64,000 bases of DNA from Prostheceraeus crozeri. Lineage: Eukaryota > Platyhelminthes > Polycladida > Euryleptidae. Where the stretch lies: assembly GCA_907163375.1 (NCBI GenBank), contig CAJQUW010001141.1:107317-171316 (forward strand). Direction: 5' to 3'. The position numbers were made by a program, and so were the translations under genes. Below the pieces are notes generated by a model. That model made no database searches and had not been told where the DNA came from. It saw nothing but the letters and a program-made list of their open reading frames with translations. This document shows positions 10,777 through 22,839 of this stretch, in pieces (position 1 is the stretch's first letter; each line of letters starts with the position of its first letter).

Positions 10777-11584
10777 CAGGTGCAACGCTGGACTGAGGTT
10801 ACAACGATGCCATTTGATACAAGTGCGTGCAATTTGACGAATTGATGTATGTGGTGTAGGAGTAGAAACATAGAAGCAAACATTCCTGTCAAAAAAGACC
10901 GATATCAGGATTAATACTAATTCAGAGAGGCCAATAGCGACTATTGAATAGGACGTCGAAAGAGAACGTCGTAATAATTAACACAAGAAAGTCAAAATCA
11001 ATGCTATTAACATGAAAATTAAAGAGAATGCCAATACAGTTAAAAAAGAAGTACAGTATACAACGAATAAGGTTATAATGCTGTAGAAAATGATGTCAAA
11101 GAGGCCAATCAAATAACGTAGACTTAACGCTGATTTCATCTCTTGCTTATTTTGTTGCATTATTCTAATATATTTTGTATATTTGTATTTTACTACACCT
11201 TGCAATTTTATGCTACTTCTGCCTGAAATCCACCTTTGGACCATTGAATTTTTCTTTTGATATTCTTTTTACTTTTGACATTATATTGAATTTGACATCA
11301 TTTTCTACAGTTTTATGACCTTTGATGTTAATTATTTTTGAAATTTGTGGGCATTCTCCTTGATTTTCATGTTAATAGCATTGACTTTGACTTCCTTGTT
11401 CTACAGTATTTCGACTTTCTCTTTCAACGTCCGATTCAATGGTCGCTATTGGCCTCTCTGAATTAGTATAAATCCTGATATCGGTCTTTGACAGCTTGTA
11501 TGCATGCATCAAAACACATGGATCGAATCGTGATATTGTGTTCACGTTGTGTATCTTTGTAACCTCAGTCCACCAGCGCACCTG
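10777..11584. repeat. Large imperfect inverted repeat (arms about 300 bp, spacer about 180 bp)
   Basis: The left arm (about 10777-11102) and the reverse complement of the right arm (about 11282-11584) align over most of their length. Shared landmarks are GGACTGAGGTTACAA at the outer ends, GACCGATATCAGGAT and TTCAGAGAGGCCAATAGCGA in the middle, and GTAGAAAATGATGTCAAA at the inner ends. Identity looks about 80-90% in the best blocks and lower near the outer part. On the minus strand the right arm has a 77-codon open frame beginning MLRPALLQVRWWTE; the left arm keeps only part of it (QRWTEVT). The duplicated unit is not recognised. A transcript through it could fold into long double-stranded RNA. 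Confidence 0.75.
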
Positions 11585-12673
11585 AAGAAGAGCTGGCCGA
11601 AGCAAATTGTGTCGATTAAATCAGAAATCAAATGAGGCCTTTTTATTTACAAATCCACGTATTTCTGATAATATGCGCAAGTCCATGCACCGCATACATC
11701 TGATGAATATTTAATCCTCATTTAATTGTTTTTTGAATAAATACATTGCATTACTGATCTAATGACGCACAGGTTTTTAATAATAAATCTATCCAAATGT
11801 ATATGGAAGCGGATCCATCTTTATTCATTACTGATAATTAGTTAAAATATTCTGCATACTACTCATCAGTAGATAGAGAGGACATAATTTTGATAAATAG
11901 AAAGGCATTTGCTGACAGCCTAAAGACACTTGATCAACAGCCGTCTGTCATGGGATAATCATGTGCGAATGCTGATCAATACTGAACAGTCAGAGATTGT
12001 ATGGATTGAGAATTCTCAAGCCTCTCTTGTCATCAGCGTCCCTGACAGTTATATATCAAGTGCCTATTCGCTGCCTAGTTGAATATGCCTCCTGACTGCG
12101 TTTTTGTTCGATTACCTGTACATTTGGTCTTGCAAGTACAGCATTTTCAAGCAATGCATAGAATGATAATGTTCTTCACCAACGTATGCGCATGCAAGAT
12201 GTTGTACATGCAACAGGTTTCAAATTTTTGATTGTTTCACGCATCTGTGATATTATGCCTGACGTTTCTGATCGGTCTGGTCGGTTTCTCCAGCCGTGTC
12301 ACTTCAAGACGCCTTCATTCTGTTCTGCTTCACACGATGCGTGATGTCGTCGAGAATTTAGGCACTTTTGCTTTCAGATTTGTTGCTATTTTTCCTATTC
12401 TGCGGTTTTATCGTGAAACTCACCGTTAGGCCTGTGAATTTTGCTATGCTGCGTGACAAAAAATCTTAACTCTTAGAATTATGAGGACCATTAGTTTAAT
12501 GAATGATGTAGCATCAAAACTATAACATTAAATGATACATTTAACTTTGGTTAAAGGATTTTCAATCCATATACATACTTTTGAATAGGCCTACCGGTAC
12601 TTAAAATAAAACATCAGCTGAAAAAAATAATAAATGAAATGAATATAGGCTTACAGGTACGCAGCGTAGTCTT
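11585..12673. other. Non-coding stretch
   Basis: AT-rich sequence. No gene, transposon end or structured repeat was recognised. The open frame near 12232-12429 has no ATG start and no recognisable similarity. Confidence 0.35.
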
Positions 12674-13383
12674 CACTGTAAATTGTAATCAGTGAAATAA
12701 CAGACAATTTATCAGCCATAATGATCAGACAATTGCAGCAGACAGCATGAGACAATGAACAACCAAAAGTGGCTGTTCAGAGCAGACAAGATGAGACAAT
12801 TATTCGCCAAAATATCAGACAAATCTGTCCACTTTTCTAAAAGTATTGTCTCTCAAACTCAAAGTGTCTAAATATAATCACTCTAGTCAGCATCAGCTAA
12901 TGGCAACCAGTCACTCCTAATCAAATAGGTTCTAACTCTGCTCCACTCACTCACATTCGCATTATGAACAACTCTGATACTTTGCAAGTCCGTTGTGTCA
13001 CTTTCAACTTTGGGGAAGTATATAGACCCTTAAAAGCTGTAAAAAACATTGCAAAAACAGAATTAAAAGATGGCATCGATACGTCAAATATCCAGACCTG
13101 TTATTGCCATGCCTCAGGGTGTATACAAAGAACCCTGCTTATTTACAACACTGTATATTCTATAATTGAAAATTATAAAGGATACAATCCAATTTCAGTA
13201 AAAGTGTATATATTAGTCATAAGTAGTATGATAGGCAGTAAACGCAATAATGTAAATTAGTTCGTGCGATGAGACAAAAATTGTCTGATAAGCAGGAAAT
13301 TTGTGTGATAACATGCAGTAACTGCCAAAATACTGATGAGGCTCACAAATTGTCCGATAAGTGGCTGTTTACAGTTTTCAGTG
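12674..13383. mobile_element. Non-autonomous DNA transposon with CACTG ends, about 44-bp inverted repeats
   Basis: The left end starts CACTGTAAATTGTAATCAGT and the right end, reverse-complemented, CACTGAAAACTGTAAACAGC. The match continues inward through ACAATTTRTSAGCC for about 44 bases with few mismatches. Inside both ends the short word AGACAATT or its complement recurs, as subterminal repeats do in many cut-and-paste elements. The 710-bp interior holds a 98-codon open frame beginning MNNSDTLQV (12964-13260) with no recognised similarity. Target duplication is unclear, with TT on both sides at most. The superfamily is not assigned. Confidence 0.68.
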
Positions 13384-14739
13384 TTGTATAACGAAGTGAG
13401 AAGATTTCTGCTACCATGTCAAAGTCGGACTGCTCAGGACAGTGTGCAGTTGAACTTCTGTTGAAAATGACAATGGGTTTATGTAGTCTAGATATATTGA
13501 ATTATTTAGCAGCAATGCACCACCAACGTTACTAGGCTTTCCCAAACGTTTTAATGAATAATACCTCAGAACATTCCTTGTGGGTTTGGGTGTTTGTACC
13601 AGATTATGTGTACGTGAGCAAGCTATTACCATTTAGAAGTAAGAATTCAAAGTTCGACAGCCGTGATCTTTAATCATTCAAATTGCCTAAAGAGGCTTGT
13701 TCACACCACTACTAATAATGAAAACAATTCATGTGCAGAAAACCGGTCTCAAAAGATAGTGAGTGGGTAGCAATGTTAGTATGTATGTAGCCTAGTCTAA
13801 GCTTACAATTCGTAGTTTTGCATGGACTTATTTTGTTTATTTATTGGATTGATAGTTTATAGTTGTAAATCCACAATATCATAAATGTGCAATTTTTCCT
13901 GATCTAAGCATTTAGGGAAAAAATAGAACATCGAGATTTTGCTCAATTGTGTCACTAACAGATACGAAATATCAAATAACAAGGATTTTCAGTATTTATT
14001 TGCAGTAAACCAATTTTTTCAATACGAAGTTAAAAATTATCCTATTTTGTGATTTTTGTAAGACACTCGAATACATTCACCTGAAAATACCAATTCCAAT
14101 TATTTTTCGAGAACACTGTTAAGTTGTCTGCTAAATCAAAAAGAATTGATATAAGACTGGTCTTTAGTAAAATGCCTGCAGAAAAGTTTATTCGAAAATT
14201 GTCATTCCACGACGTTTCTTAACTGTTTTTTAATATTACATCGATCGTAATCAAAATAATTACTTTATATTGCATATCTTATATCGATAGCTAATTTACC
14301 GATAATGTGACAATTTGGCATCTAATCAAACTCAATTTATTAAAAAATCTGTTGGTTGAAATTTTCAATGAAATTAGCCTAACATGAATATATATTAACA
14401 TGAATTTTATATTATTTGTAATTTTGTACCGCTTGTATGCAGATGTGAAGTTTTAAATCGTTGTCATGTCATAAAATCATTTCCTGACGATAGCCATAGA
14501 TAATAGCTGAAATTAATCGAACATTAGAAAACAAAAATCAATCCATCACTAGAATTTGGCTCCTTTCAAAGAAAATATAATATGACCAATCGCCAAGGAA
14601 TCTTTCCAATTTCACCTTACTCCTATGGAAAGAGGAGTAGTTTGATTCTACGTGAATGTTTAAAAGAATTTATGACAATTGATACCTTACAACGAAAGAA
14701 ACAATTTTCTATGACTGCCTAAGGGAACAATTATTACCA
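13384..14739. other. Non-coding stretch
   Basis: AT-rich DNA. A 73-codon minus-strand open frame at 13632-13411 has no recognised similarity and no clear splice sites. The sequence grades into the Penelope-like relic near 14740. Confidence 0.3.
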
Positions 14740-16995
14740 AGATCACTTTGGTTTCATTTACCAGCCAAACACAGAAACAACAAGAAATTAACTAAACTGA
14801 TGACGAAGAAGTTGATCAGACTTGAAATATCTAATATCGATAACGAAATGAGCAAAACAAAATAATCATTAGAAGTACGTTTCATGTGTTTACAATCAAT
14901 TATAACAGACAAGGAAATTTTTCACAAAATCAATGATTTCATTATTCGTGAACGTCTAAATAGTTCAGACAAGGCTGAAAGCAGATTGAATGACCGACTC
15001 AATAGACTTCGACACGTTTACGGTATTCAAAGCAATAATCCACAATGAAAGAAGATCACTTATACCAAGATAATCATAATATTTTGACAACAGACATGAC
15101 CCAATCTGAAGACGAAAAAACTCTTGTTGAAAAGGTTCTAAGTTCTCATTAGCTGAACCAATAAATGACTCAACCATTGTTGATTTCAATGTGAAATTTA
15201 GTCGTCTTGCACATCAGTACAGATGGAAAAATCACCTTCAAGATAAACGGCTTACATCTGAAGACCTTCAATCTTGATACTCATGAAAGAGTCAGCTTGA
15301 GAAATTTGAGAAACAAAAACCGAACAGTCCTTCCCTCAGACAAAGGCTCTGAGTTTTGTGTTATATCAAATACAGCATGCGATGAAGCTGGACTTCAGCA
15401 TCTGAGTGATGAATCTACATATAAACTTATACCCCATATAACAGGAAAAACGATAGAAAAGCGCATTAATTCTTGCTGGAAATCGATAGCAAAAGACAAT
15501 AAATATCCGACTTATATTGTTAACAGTTACTGCACAAACAACTCTTCTTTGCCGTACTTCTACCATCTCATCAAAACTCATAAGGATGGCAACCAATTGA
15601 AAATACGACCGATTGTGTCAACCACTTCAGGACCTGCGACTAAATTGTCATGGTTACTTGCACGACTCTTCTTCCCATTACTTGACAAAGTTCCAGCCAA
15701 TTTAAAATCCAGCATGTAAATTGTCGAAAAGATAAAATCGATTAATCAGACCAACGAAATGCATCCCTGCAACTTCGAGTCGTCAACATGTATACTTCAA
15801 TTCCAATTTCCGATGACATTCAAGCCATAACTACCAAATTAGATGACTGCAGCATGAAACTGATTAATGGACTCACAATTGCACGAATTCAGCAGCTCCT
15901 TCAAGTTATCCTCAGAAATACGTATTTCCGATTCAAAACCAACATTTTTCTTCAAATAAAAGACTTACCCATGGGATCTTCTTTATCCGGTATCCTTGCG
16001 GATATTGATAGCATTGAAACCACTGCTCTAAGACGAATGCGAGTGATGTAAGATGTACCACTTTTCATGCGCTATGTTGATGACTGCTTTGCTTTCGTCC
16101 AGAACAAAGATCAAGCCATGATACTTCGTCAACATCTCAACTCACAAAATGAAAATACAAAATTCGAAATCGAGCTACCAAGTGAAAACAACAATCGTTT
16201 AAGTTTAAGTCTACTTGACTTTTCTGTTACGATGTATACCTCTAATGAACCTATCTTTGAGTCTTACCGTAAACCAGCAAAGAAAAATCTTTTCATACAT
16301 TATCGTTCGCATCTTCCTAAAACTTTGAAACTGAATTACATTAGAAATGAAAGACAGAGAATATCATAACGTTGCTCAAAGCATGAAATACATAAACAGC
16401 ATGAGAATAATTACAATAAAACTCTCCAACTCAATGGTTATCCTGATTCAATGATAAAAAAGACCAACAATAAGCGTAGAAAACGAAGTAAAGCAAATTT
16501 TGATGGTATATATTTTTCATTTCCGTATGTTTCTGAAAAGGTCGACAATCAGATCAAGAATGTATTTCATCGTGAAAATATAAACGTCAGAATCACAAGA
16601 AAAAACAAAAGTCTGCGCAGTGCATTGAACCAAAAAGTAACTGAACAAAACTGTACACTTGAAAACTGTCCCATCAAAAACAACAGTCTGTGTTTCCGAA
16701 AATGCGTCGTGTATGAATATTTTATGCAAAAAACGCAAAAACACCTACATCAACAGCACAGTAAGATGTTTGCATATATGATGTCGAGAACATCTGACTA
16801 ATAACAACTCATCGGTATATAAACACATGAAAAATTGTAATGACTCCTCACAGAAAATAACAACAACGATTCTATCCTCTGATAAAGATCCCACCAATCT
16901 CCGATTACGTGAGACATTTTATATAAATGAAATGAAACCGTCTATTAATGCCAAACACGAGTTAGACAGTTATAAAGATTTCCTCTTTCCTTGAC
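14740..16995 (+). mobile_element. Penelope-like retroelement relic, nearly full coding length, broken
   Basis: This region reads as a decayed Penelope-like element protein from N-terminal conserved region to C-terminus, spread over all three frames with about six or more breaks. Landmarks in order: an upstream segment containing ITFKINGLHLKT; reverse transcriptase pieces with LPYFYHLIKTHKDG, then LPMGSSLSGILAD and the catalytic YVDDCFAFV; a basic linker with FPYVSEKVDNQIKNVF; a cysteine cluster; a degenerate GIY-YIG nuclease region; and a terminal stretch ending SYKDFLFP at 16995. These elements use target-primed reverse transcription with an attached GIY-YIG nuclease. The degree of decay suggests an old insertion. 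It sits inside the proposed long host intron. Confidence 0.82.
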
Positions 16996-17420
16996 TCAAA
17001 TGTTTTTTTGCATATTTTCACAAACATACATTTTTACATATAAATCAATCCATCACAAAGAAAAGAACATTATTGTATGGTTGGATATGTTTATGTAATT
17101 TTTCCATAATTTTTCATAGCTGTTTTTTATAGTTTTTCTTTGTTTTTAGCAATATGTGAGATTGAAAATCATGTTTTTCTTGAAATTGCAATTTAGCGTT
17201 GTTTTTTTGGCATTTTCTACTGTTTTTGTTGTATCGTTGGGAAAACTGATTGCTGTTGAATATTTGTCTTTCATCTTTGAAAGGAATTGAATTTGTTTTA
17301 TACATAACGATGTGCGAAGGTCCTACCAAGTTGGGCATAATCACACAAAACTATTGGCGATGAGAGAATACAAACAACTGAATCGTTTAGTTTCGCTATA
17401 GACTTATACATTGAATTAAA

Positions 17421-17426
17421 TTTATT
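17421..17426 (-). terminator. Polyadenylation signal of minus-strand gene
   Basis: AATAAA on the minus strand, about 87 bases after the stop codon of the exon at 17778-17513. The position is right for 3' end formation of that transcript. Confidence 0.5.
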
Positions 17427-17512
17427 CACACATTCTTTACACAGTTATTTTGTTTAGGGTCTAAAAACAGTCGGTTTGAAATCATGCAAGTCTATTACAT
17501 GTACATGTAGCT

Positions 17513-17778
17513 CTATAAGCACAAGAATAATGCAAATGACTCGGCTGAGTGGTGCAGGATGGAGCTGCTTGCAACTGGATGAAGATCGTTCTCACACTGT
17601 TGAACAGTTGGCGAAGCAAATAACACGGCTGGGTGCTGCTTGATGGAGTCAAAGATGTCCAATATTGTGTAGTCTTCAGGGACGTCCATCTCGTCGGAAT
17701 TCCAGAATGACTTTTCCTCGTTGCTCAGAGATTCAAACACCGAACGAAAGCTGCCCACCATTGAACTTTCATCGATCC
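17513..17778 (-). CDS. Terminal exon of an unidentified host gene
   Basis: Minus-strand exon preceded by a strong acceptor (TTTCTGCATCTTTCAG). It enters in phase 1 and runs open for 87 further residues to a stop. The reading begins IDESSMVGSFRSVFESL and continues through an acidic, aromatic-rich segment (WNSDEMDVPEDYTILDIF) to SAESFALFLCL. Composition looks like real protein, without simple repeats. An AATAAA follows. It joins in frame to the candidate exon at 18980-18821. I do not recognise the family; no membrane segment or zinc-finger pattern is seen. The gene would lie on the opposite strand within the long intron of the cysteine-rich protein gene. Confidence 0.5.
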
Positions 17779-18117
17779 CTGAAAGATGCAGAAAGCATTT
17801 TAGTACATGTATATGTATAAAATTGTAGTTGTGAAAGAAAATGAAAGAAGTTTGTTCATTGTACATTGCCCTTGATAAATGGCAGAGTTCTAAAGAATGA
17901 ATGATGGTTTGTCATCATTTTCAAATAATATTTGAAAAATTCTGTCGGTGTATTTGGCTTACATATTAATAGCAAGATTTATATAATAAAGTATATTCTA
18001 CAACAGAAATACAACAGACTTACATGTAGTGTAGAATGCCGTTATTTCGATCGTTTATGTCTCGCTTTGTCAAATAAGAGAACTACAGCATTAAAATTGA
18101 AATTTGTCTGACGCATC

Positions 18118-18271
18118 TTGTTTTAAAAATTTGAGCATAGGTTTGGAGCGCCCGTCAGGGAGGCCATTTCCCTGGGATCCACCTCAAAATAGAGGAAGGC
18201 CAATTCAGTAGTAGCTGAAAATTAATGTCTTGCGCATTTTGTTTTAAAAAATTGAGCATAGGTTTGGGGCG
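18118..18271 (+). repeat. Direct repeat, about 33 bp, spaced 121 bp
   Basis: A segment at 18118-18150 containing TTGAGCATAGGTTTGGAGCG recurs at 18239-18271 with two or three differences. It lies between the two exons of the minus-strand gene. Confidence 0.6.
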
Positions 18272-18820
18272 ATATATAACGGCCAGGAATGGCAATCGGC
18301 ATGGTCGAATATACTGATAGCCCAACAGAATGGAATCACGCTGCCAATTCAACTACATATAATATACAATAAATAGGACCCTTTTGACCAGCAACCTGTA
18401 TCTTGCTTCTCAATAAGGTTGGTCTGCGGCTATATTTGACAAGAATGAAAAATAATTTTCCTTTTCCTACAACGACGAGTGAAAGAGTGAAATATAGTTA
18501 GTTAATTATTTGTTTCAAAAAATAGAACTTTAGGTCAATAAAAATATTTAATAAGAGATTACCAAATTTTCGTATGACACTTCAACAGGGGCAAGGGCAA
18601 CAGAGGATGCAACGATATAAATACAAGTAACACAAAATTTATCTTAGATATTAGATGAACTGAAATGCATATTAATGTCAGGCTTCAAAGTGCAAATAAA
18701 ATTCCTCTCCGATATCTTCCTCTCGGTGGCGTTAGCAAATCGTCGCTTTAAAATCATAGATGTACACAAAGAATAATTATAACTAGTTAGTTAAGTTTAA
18801 GTCAATCAGTTTTGAAGTAC

Positions 18821-18980
18821 TTGGGATCGGTCCTTTTTGCAATTCCGATTGCAGCATTTTGTATCCTCTGTTGTTAGGATCCATTGGTTCCGAATGTGAA
18901 GGCACAAGAGAAGTCAGCAACGAATATGCCAGTATGAGCTGATGGAATATTACAGGGTCACTCTTACACACACACTTCTG
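18821..18980 (-). CDS. Candidate penultimate exon of the minus-strand host gene
   Basis: A 160-base minus-strand exon runs from an acceptor (TTTCACTCATTCAG) to a weaker donor (CCCAA followed by GTACTT). It reads QKCVCKSDPVIFHQLILA, then SLVPSHSEPMDPNN and ends LQKGPIP plus one base. That phase-1 end completes an arginine codon with the GG that opens the exon at 17778. Without splicing the frame would stop shortly after. The weak donor is the main doubt. Function unknown. Confidence 0.38.
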
Positions 18981-19656
18981 CTGAATGAGTGAAATTTTCA
19001 AACTCGTTCAAGGACAGGCAACAAAAAAATCAATGTCACTGTAGAATAATATAATCAAGTATGCAACATCAGGAACAGGTTTCTATTCTTAGCTTTTGTC
19101 CTTTTTTATTAGCTGATTGCTATGATGCTGCTATATGAGTCACTTCAATCCTTACAGGGCAAGGAGTTTATACACAACGAAAGTCGATCGACCTCGCTGG
19201 CGAAGCGTCATTGATAGTGTGTATACGGCAGCCATAGATAACCGCATGCACCTGTGTTATCTGAACATTTCCCGGCCGTGTCAAACAAACCGCAAGTTGT
19301 AGATTATAGAGCTCTAGATGCCTATCAGTACAGACAATTGGTGACATTATAGCAAAATGCAGATTGTTTACTTTGATTATGTATTGAGATTTTTGTAAAC
19401 ATCGATAGATGATTCAACTTCACTAGTCTATAAGTTTGACTGCTTTAGCCCGTAGGCTATGAATATGCAAGTACCATCAAGTGATGCTTTCAAAATCTAG
19501 GTATGATTGATATAATGTACTGTATATCGGTACTGGTGTAGTTGGTGTGTTACTTGCTGATTCAAATAATCAAATATCCCACATTAGAAACATTTTCATC
19601 TAAAAAGCAATATGGTATATTCCATAAAATGATGCTTTGCATCTAAAACAAAAAAA

Positions 19657-19838
19657 AATCTTTCATTTCAGTCATGTAATTTTAAAAACGTGAACGCAGC
19701 ATGCATTTTTAAACAAGAAAATTCTTTCATTAAAAAGTCACTTATTTTGTTGCACGTTACTTTGTCTTTTAAAGCATGAAAATTCTTTCATTGAAAAATC
19801 ACGTATTTCATATTGCGTTTTTTTGTCTTTTAAAGTTT
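19657..19838 (+). repeat. Degenerate tandem repeat, about 61-bp unit, about three copies
   Basis: Units starting near 19657, 19717 and 19778 share the pattern GAAAATTCTTTCATT, then TCAC, TTTTGT and TCTTTTAAAG. The two right-hand units are the closest. The array is AT-rich and lies in the proposed long intron. Confidence 0.65.
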
Positions 19839-20366
19839 CAGAAATCTATTCACGTTTTTCGAAGTACCTTGATTTGATATTTTAAAACAAAAACTTTCCT
19901 CAAACGCAAATTGTTTAAGTGTGATTATTCACATTCATGAAGACAATCGGTACTCATGATATTAGTAAAACATTTGACCAAATCTATCCTCTGAGATATG
20001 ATACTCCACATCCTGACCATTCAATTGGACCCATAAAAGACAAAACAGCGTAGTTCGAAATACGTCGTTTTGCCTTTTAACGGCAGATTGCAGCACAGAC
20101 TTGTGTGATGTCGGAGATAAGAACTGCTGTCGAAGCTTTGTACTGAAAAGTTAAGTCAAAGGAACCTTTTTGATTATTGACGGTTGTGTTATTCGGTTTT
20201 TGAAGAATTCAACGAAATATCAATTATTGTAATTTGACAAAATACAAATTCGATGAAAATCCTTATTTCAATGTGACGTTCAATCTGGTTGTCAAATTCA
20301 TTTATTAATCAATTTTCTCAGTCGTAAATCTTATAATTTCATGGCAAATGTGTCTTTCTGTTTCAG

Positions 20367-21094
20367 GGAAGGCAAAACTTCTAGTACTGTACATGCCGCA
20401 TTGTGAAACACCGCAGAACAGAAAGAGAAACGAGGGTGATGTCTGCTACGATTTTTACCGCAAATACCACAAATTGAGTAATCTCTCACTATCACCGGGA
20501 TTTCATAGCAACGATGATGTTTACGACCAATTGTCATATTTTTTCAAACGTACGAACGAATGTAAGAAGAATCCCATCACCCAAGACTACTTATGGAAAG
20601 TGAACGGAGCCGTATGGGCTGAGATGAGAGAAGTAGCCACGGACTGCAAGAGAAAAGAACTGACATCGTATTGCGATCTCAATGGAAATTTAGACAATGA
20701 ACTCGACAAATGCATCGAGATAGAGAAAATGAAACACTGTCATCATAATCCCGCTGATAGAAATCTTGGACCTGAAGCAAATCCACATTTGATGTTTGAA
20801 AGGTTAATGAAGACATTCAAATATTGGAGTCCATTTCACGATGAAATAAGATCTTATATGAGAGACATGTACATGTACAGGAACATGTATAAAAAGGATC
20901 CTGATTTCGTGTACTGGCATCCATGCTTCCGTGTAATCTTCGAATCGAAGTTCCCAAAAGACATCAAGCTTCCCAACTGTTCTAAATATGACATTGAGAG
21001 ATATCAAACAGACAGAATTTTTATCGCGGGAGGGCAATGCCGCACATTTCTTGGACTGACTACTACCCTCATGGAAGCCATAATAGGTGGCTGA
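20367..21094 (+). CDS. Terminal exon of a secreted cysteine-rich protein gene
   Basis: A 728-base exon follows an excellent acceptor (TGTCTTTCTGTTTCAG). It enters in phase 1 and stays open for 241 residues to TGA. The sequence has ten cysteines (PHC, DVC, NEC, TDC, SYC, DKC, KHC, HPC, PNC and GQC contexts), an even number that fits disulfide bonding outside the cell. There is no transmembrane segment. Spliced to 2747-2763 and 4462-4529 it gives 270 residues with a signal peptide. An AATAAA lies 149 bases after the stop. The family is not recognised. The frame begins before the acceptor at an in-frame ATG (20348), but that ATG lies within the splice-acceptor tract, so I take it as chance. Confidence 0.7.
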
Positions 21095-21242
21095 AAATAT
21101 TAAAACCTGATACCATTCCGTGATTCCCATAAAACTGAATATCTGTGCCCAATTCATTTCGTGGTAAATCACCTTGTTTTGTCTCATTTATACTCAGTAA
21201 ACAGAAAAGCCTCTCATTTCACGATTTCTGTTCTATGATTTG

Positions 21243-21248
21243 AATAAA
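21243..21248 (+). terminator. Polyadenylation signal
   Basis: AATAAA 149 bases downstream of the TGA that ends the cysteine-rich protein exon, followed by T-rich sequence. It is consistent with the 3' end of that gene near 21265. Confidence 0.6.
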
Positions 21249-21569
21249 GAACGTCTCTTTCCTTTAGAATAATTTTGCTTTATTGAAACTATCAGAATTG
21301 TTGTGGGTTGTTTTAAATTAATTTCTCTGAAATGCGCTCGTCATGAGACGAAAACTGTCCCCTTCAGAGTTCAGAGTCAAGTCAGTCAATGTCAAACCTT
21401 TAAATTGCGAAATTTCAATGAATCCAGACTTCATTTATCAATAAATTGCTAAATTGTGTAAAGTCTACTTGGGTTAATGCTCAAATTCTACGATTGTTAA
21501 AATCTGTACGCACCCGACCTTGATCGGGTTTTATTTCATTCACTCGAATTGTTCAGCGAAGTCGGATGG

Positions 21570-21660
21570 TGGCGGGCTGGTGTCATCAAAACCGGTCGGT
21601 CGGTGGCCGGCTTATTAAAGAGCCGGCCTTCGGGGATGAGAGTGGCTGCGTCTCTGTACC
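21570..21660. other. Short GC-rich structured patch
   Basis: A GC-rich island in AT-rich surroundings, with repeated CCGGTCGG and a stem of the form GCCGGCT / AGCCGGC separated by a short AT loop. It does not resemble an rRNA or tRNA that I recognise. Function unknown. Confidence 0.3.
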
Positions 21661-22719
21661 AGTTGGCTAAGGCTTTGATCGTCAGACATTATTTGGTCAA
21701 CTTATGACATCAGGCATTATTGAATTTCCATGTAGCGTACGTGAAATACATAAATGGTAGGCCATCCGGTACTCCGGATGCGCGAGCGCTACCTATTACA
21801 ATACAACATCATACTACAATGCAATTATTCACACTTTCATGACATGTCTTTTGCGATTGCGCGTAATGACTTATTTACGAATGAGTTGCAGATCTTTAAA
21901 ATAATAATGTTGACTACGCTTTCAAAGTCAATCACACAGAAGCAAATAGAAAACAGATCATCAAAATAATGACCTAAGCTGGTATTGATGTGATAACAAC
22001 ATCGATACAATAACAGGCTAATACGTGCATTCATATCCCGCCTCCACAAGAAAGCTTTAAACGGTCAACAATTCTAAGTTCCAATATAATAGGAGTTTCA
22101 TAGCGATAAAAGTTCTGAGAAGAACAATTTGATCACTGACTGAGTGCTCATGCTGCGAAATGTTTTGTCTGCGACGTGCAAACTTGATTTAAAGCAATTG
22201 ACTGAAGTGACATTTACCTCAAAGTGAGAGGGAATCCCAGCGATTCGCGACGTCAATTGAAAACTTTCTCCACAGTTGAAATTCAGATGATTAATTCAGA
22301 GATTAAATATTTTGAATTTACATGGATGACCGCGACCTGATAGTTTGTGTCTGAAACAATGAGCTCACCAAACTTGTCATCAATTTTTCATTTCAGTGAG
22401 TGTCCCCCTGCAACGTCAATCAAAATGTATCGCGTGCCATTGACTTATCCAATGTCAGATGGTCGGGTAGTAGGCCCTAGGTTGCATTGAAATCCATTAT
22501 TCATTCAATCTCTTAGCTCCACGGGTTATATACACTCATGTAGTGAGATTATTCAAGATCTGGAATAATCTTACACTAGGCTAAGGACAATAAATGCTTT
22601 CAAAATTCATACAGGCTAGAAGATAGGATTCTGGAAACTACATCATCAAGTAAGGTTTGAAGTACATGTAGATGTTGCCGATAATCACAGTTCGCAATAT
22701 TTATGTTTACAAAGGTGTA

Positions 22720-22822
22720 CCCGTTAGATCGCCCGACTCTGGTACGCGTTCGTGGCACGAACTCGGCCCGGTACACGGGTCGTTCCTACCGACACGTACC
22801 GGAACGAGCTCGTGTACCCGAA
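22720..22822. other. GC-rich patch with clustered inverted repeats
   Basis: Short complementary words recur (GGTACACGGGT, CGAGCTCGTGTACCC, GTACCGGAACGAG, CGTGGCACGAACTCG), so several alternative hairpins are possible. It lies directly before the hairpin at 22840-22943. No promoter, gene or known element was identified. Confidence 0.35.
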
Positions 22823-22839
22823 GGAAGATCCAAAAAAAA

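Noticed and set aside
12232-12429. Signal-peptide-like open frame
   Set aside because: It has no ATG at its start, no supporting splice sites and ends after 65 codons; the hydrophobic run is likely chance.
20331-20537. Cysteine-containing minus-strand frame
   Set aside because: Antisense shadow of the cysteine-rich protein exon, crossing its splice acceptor.
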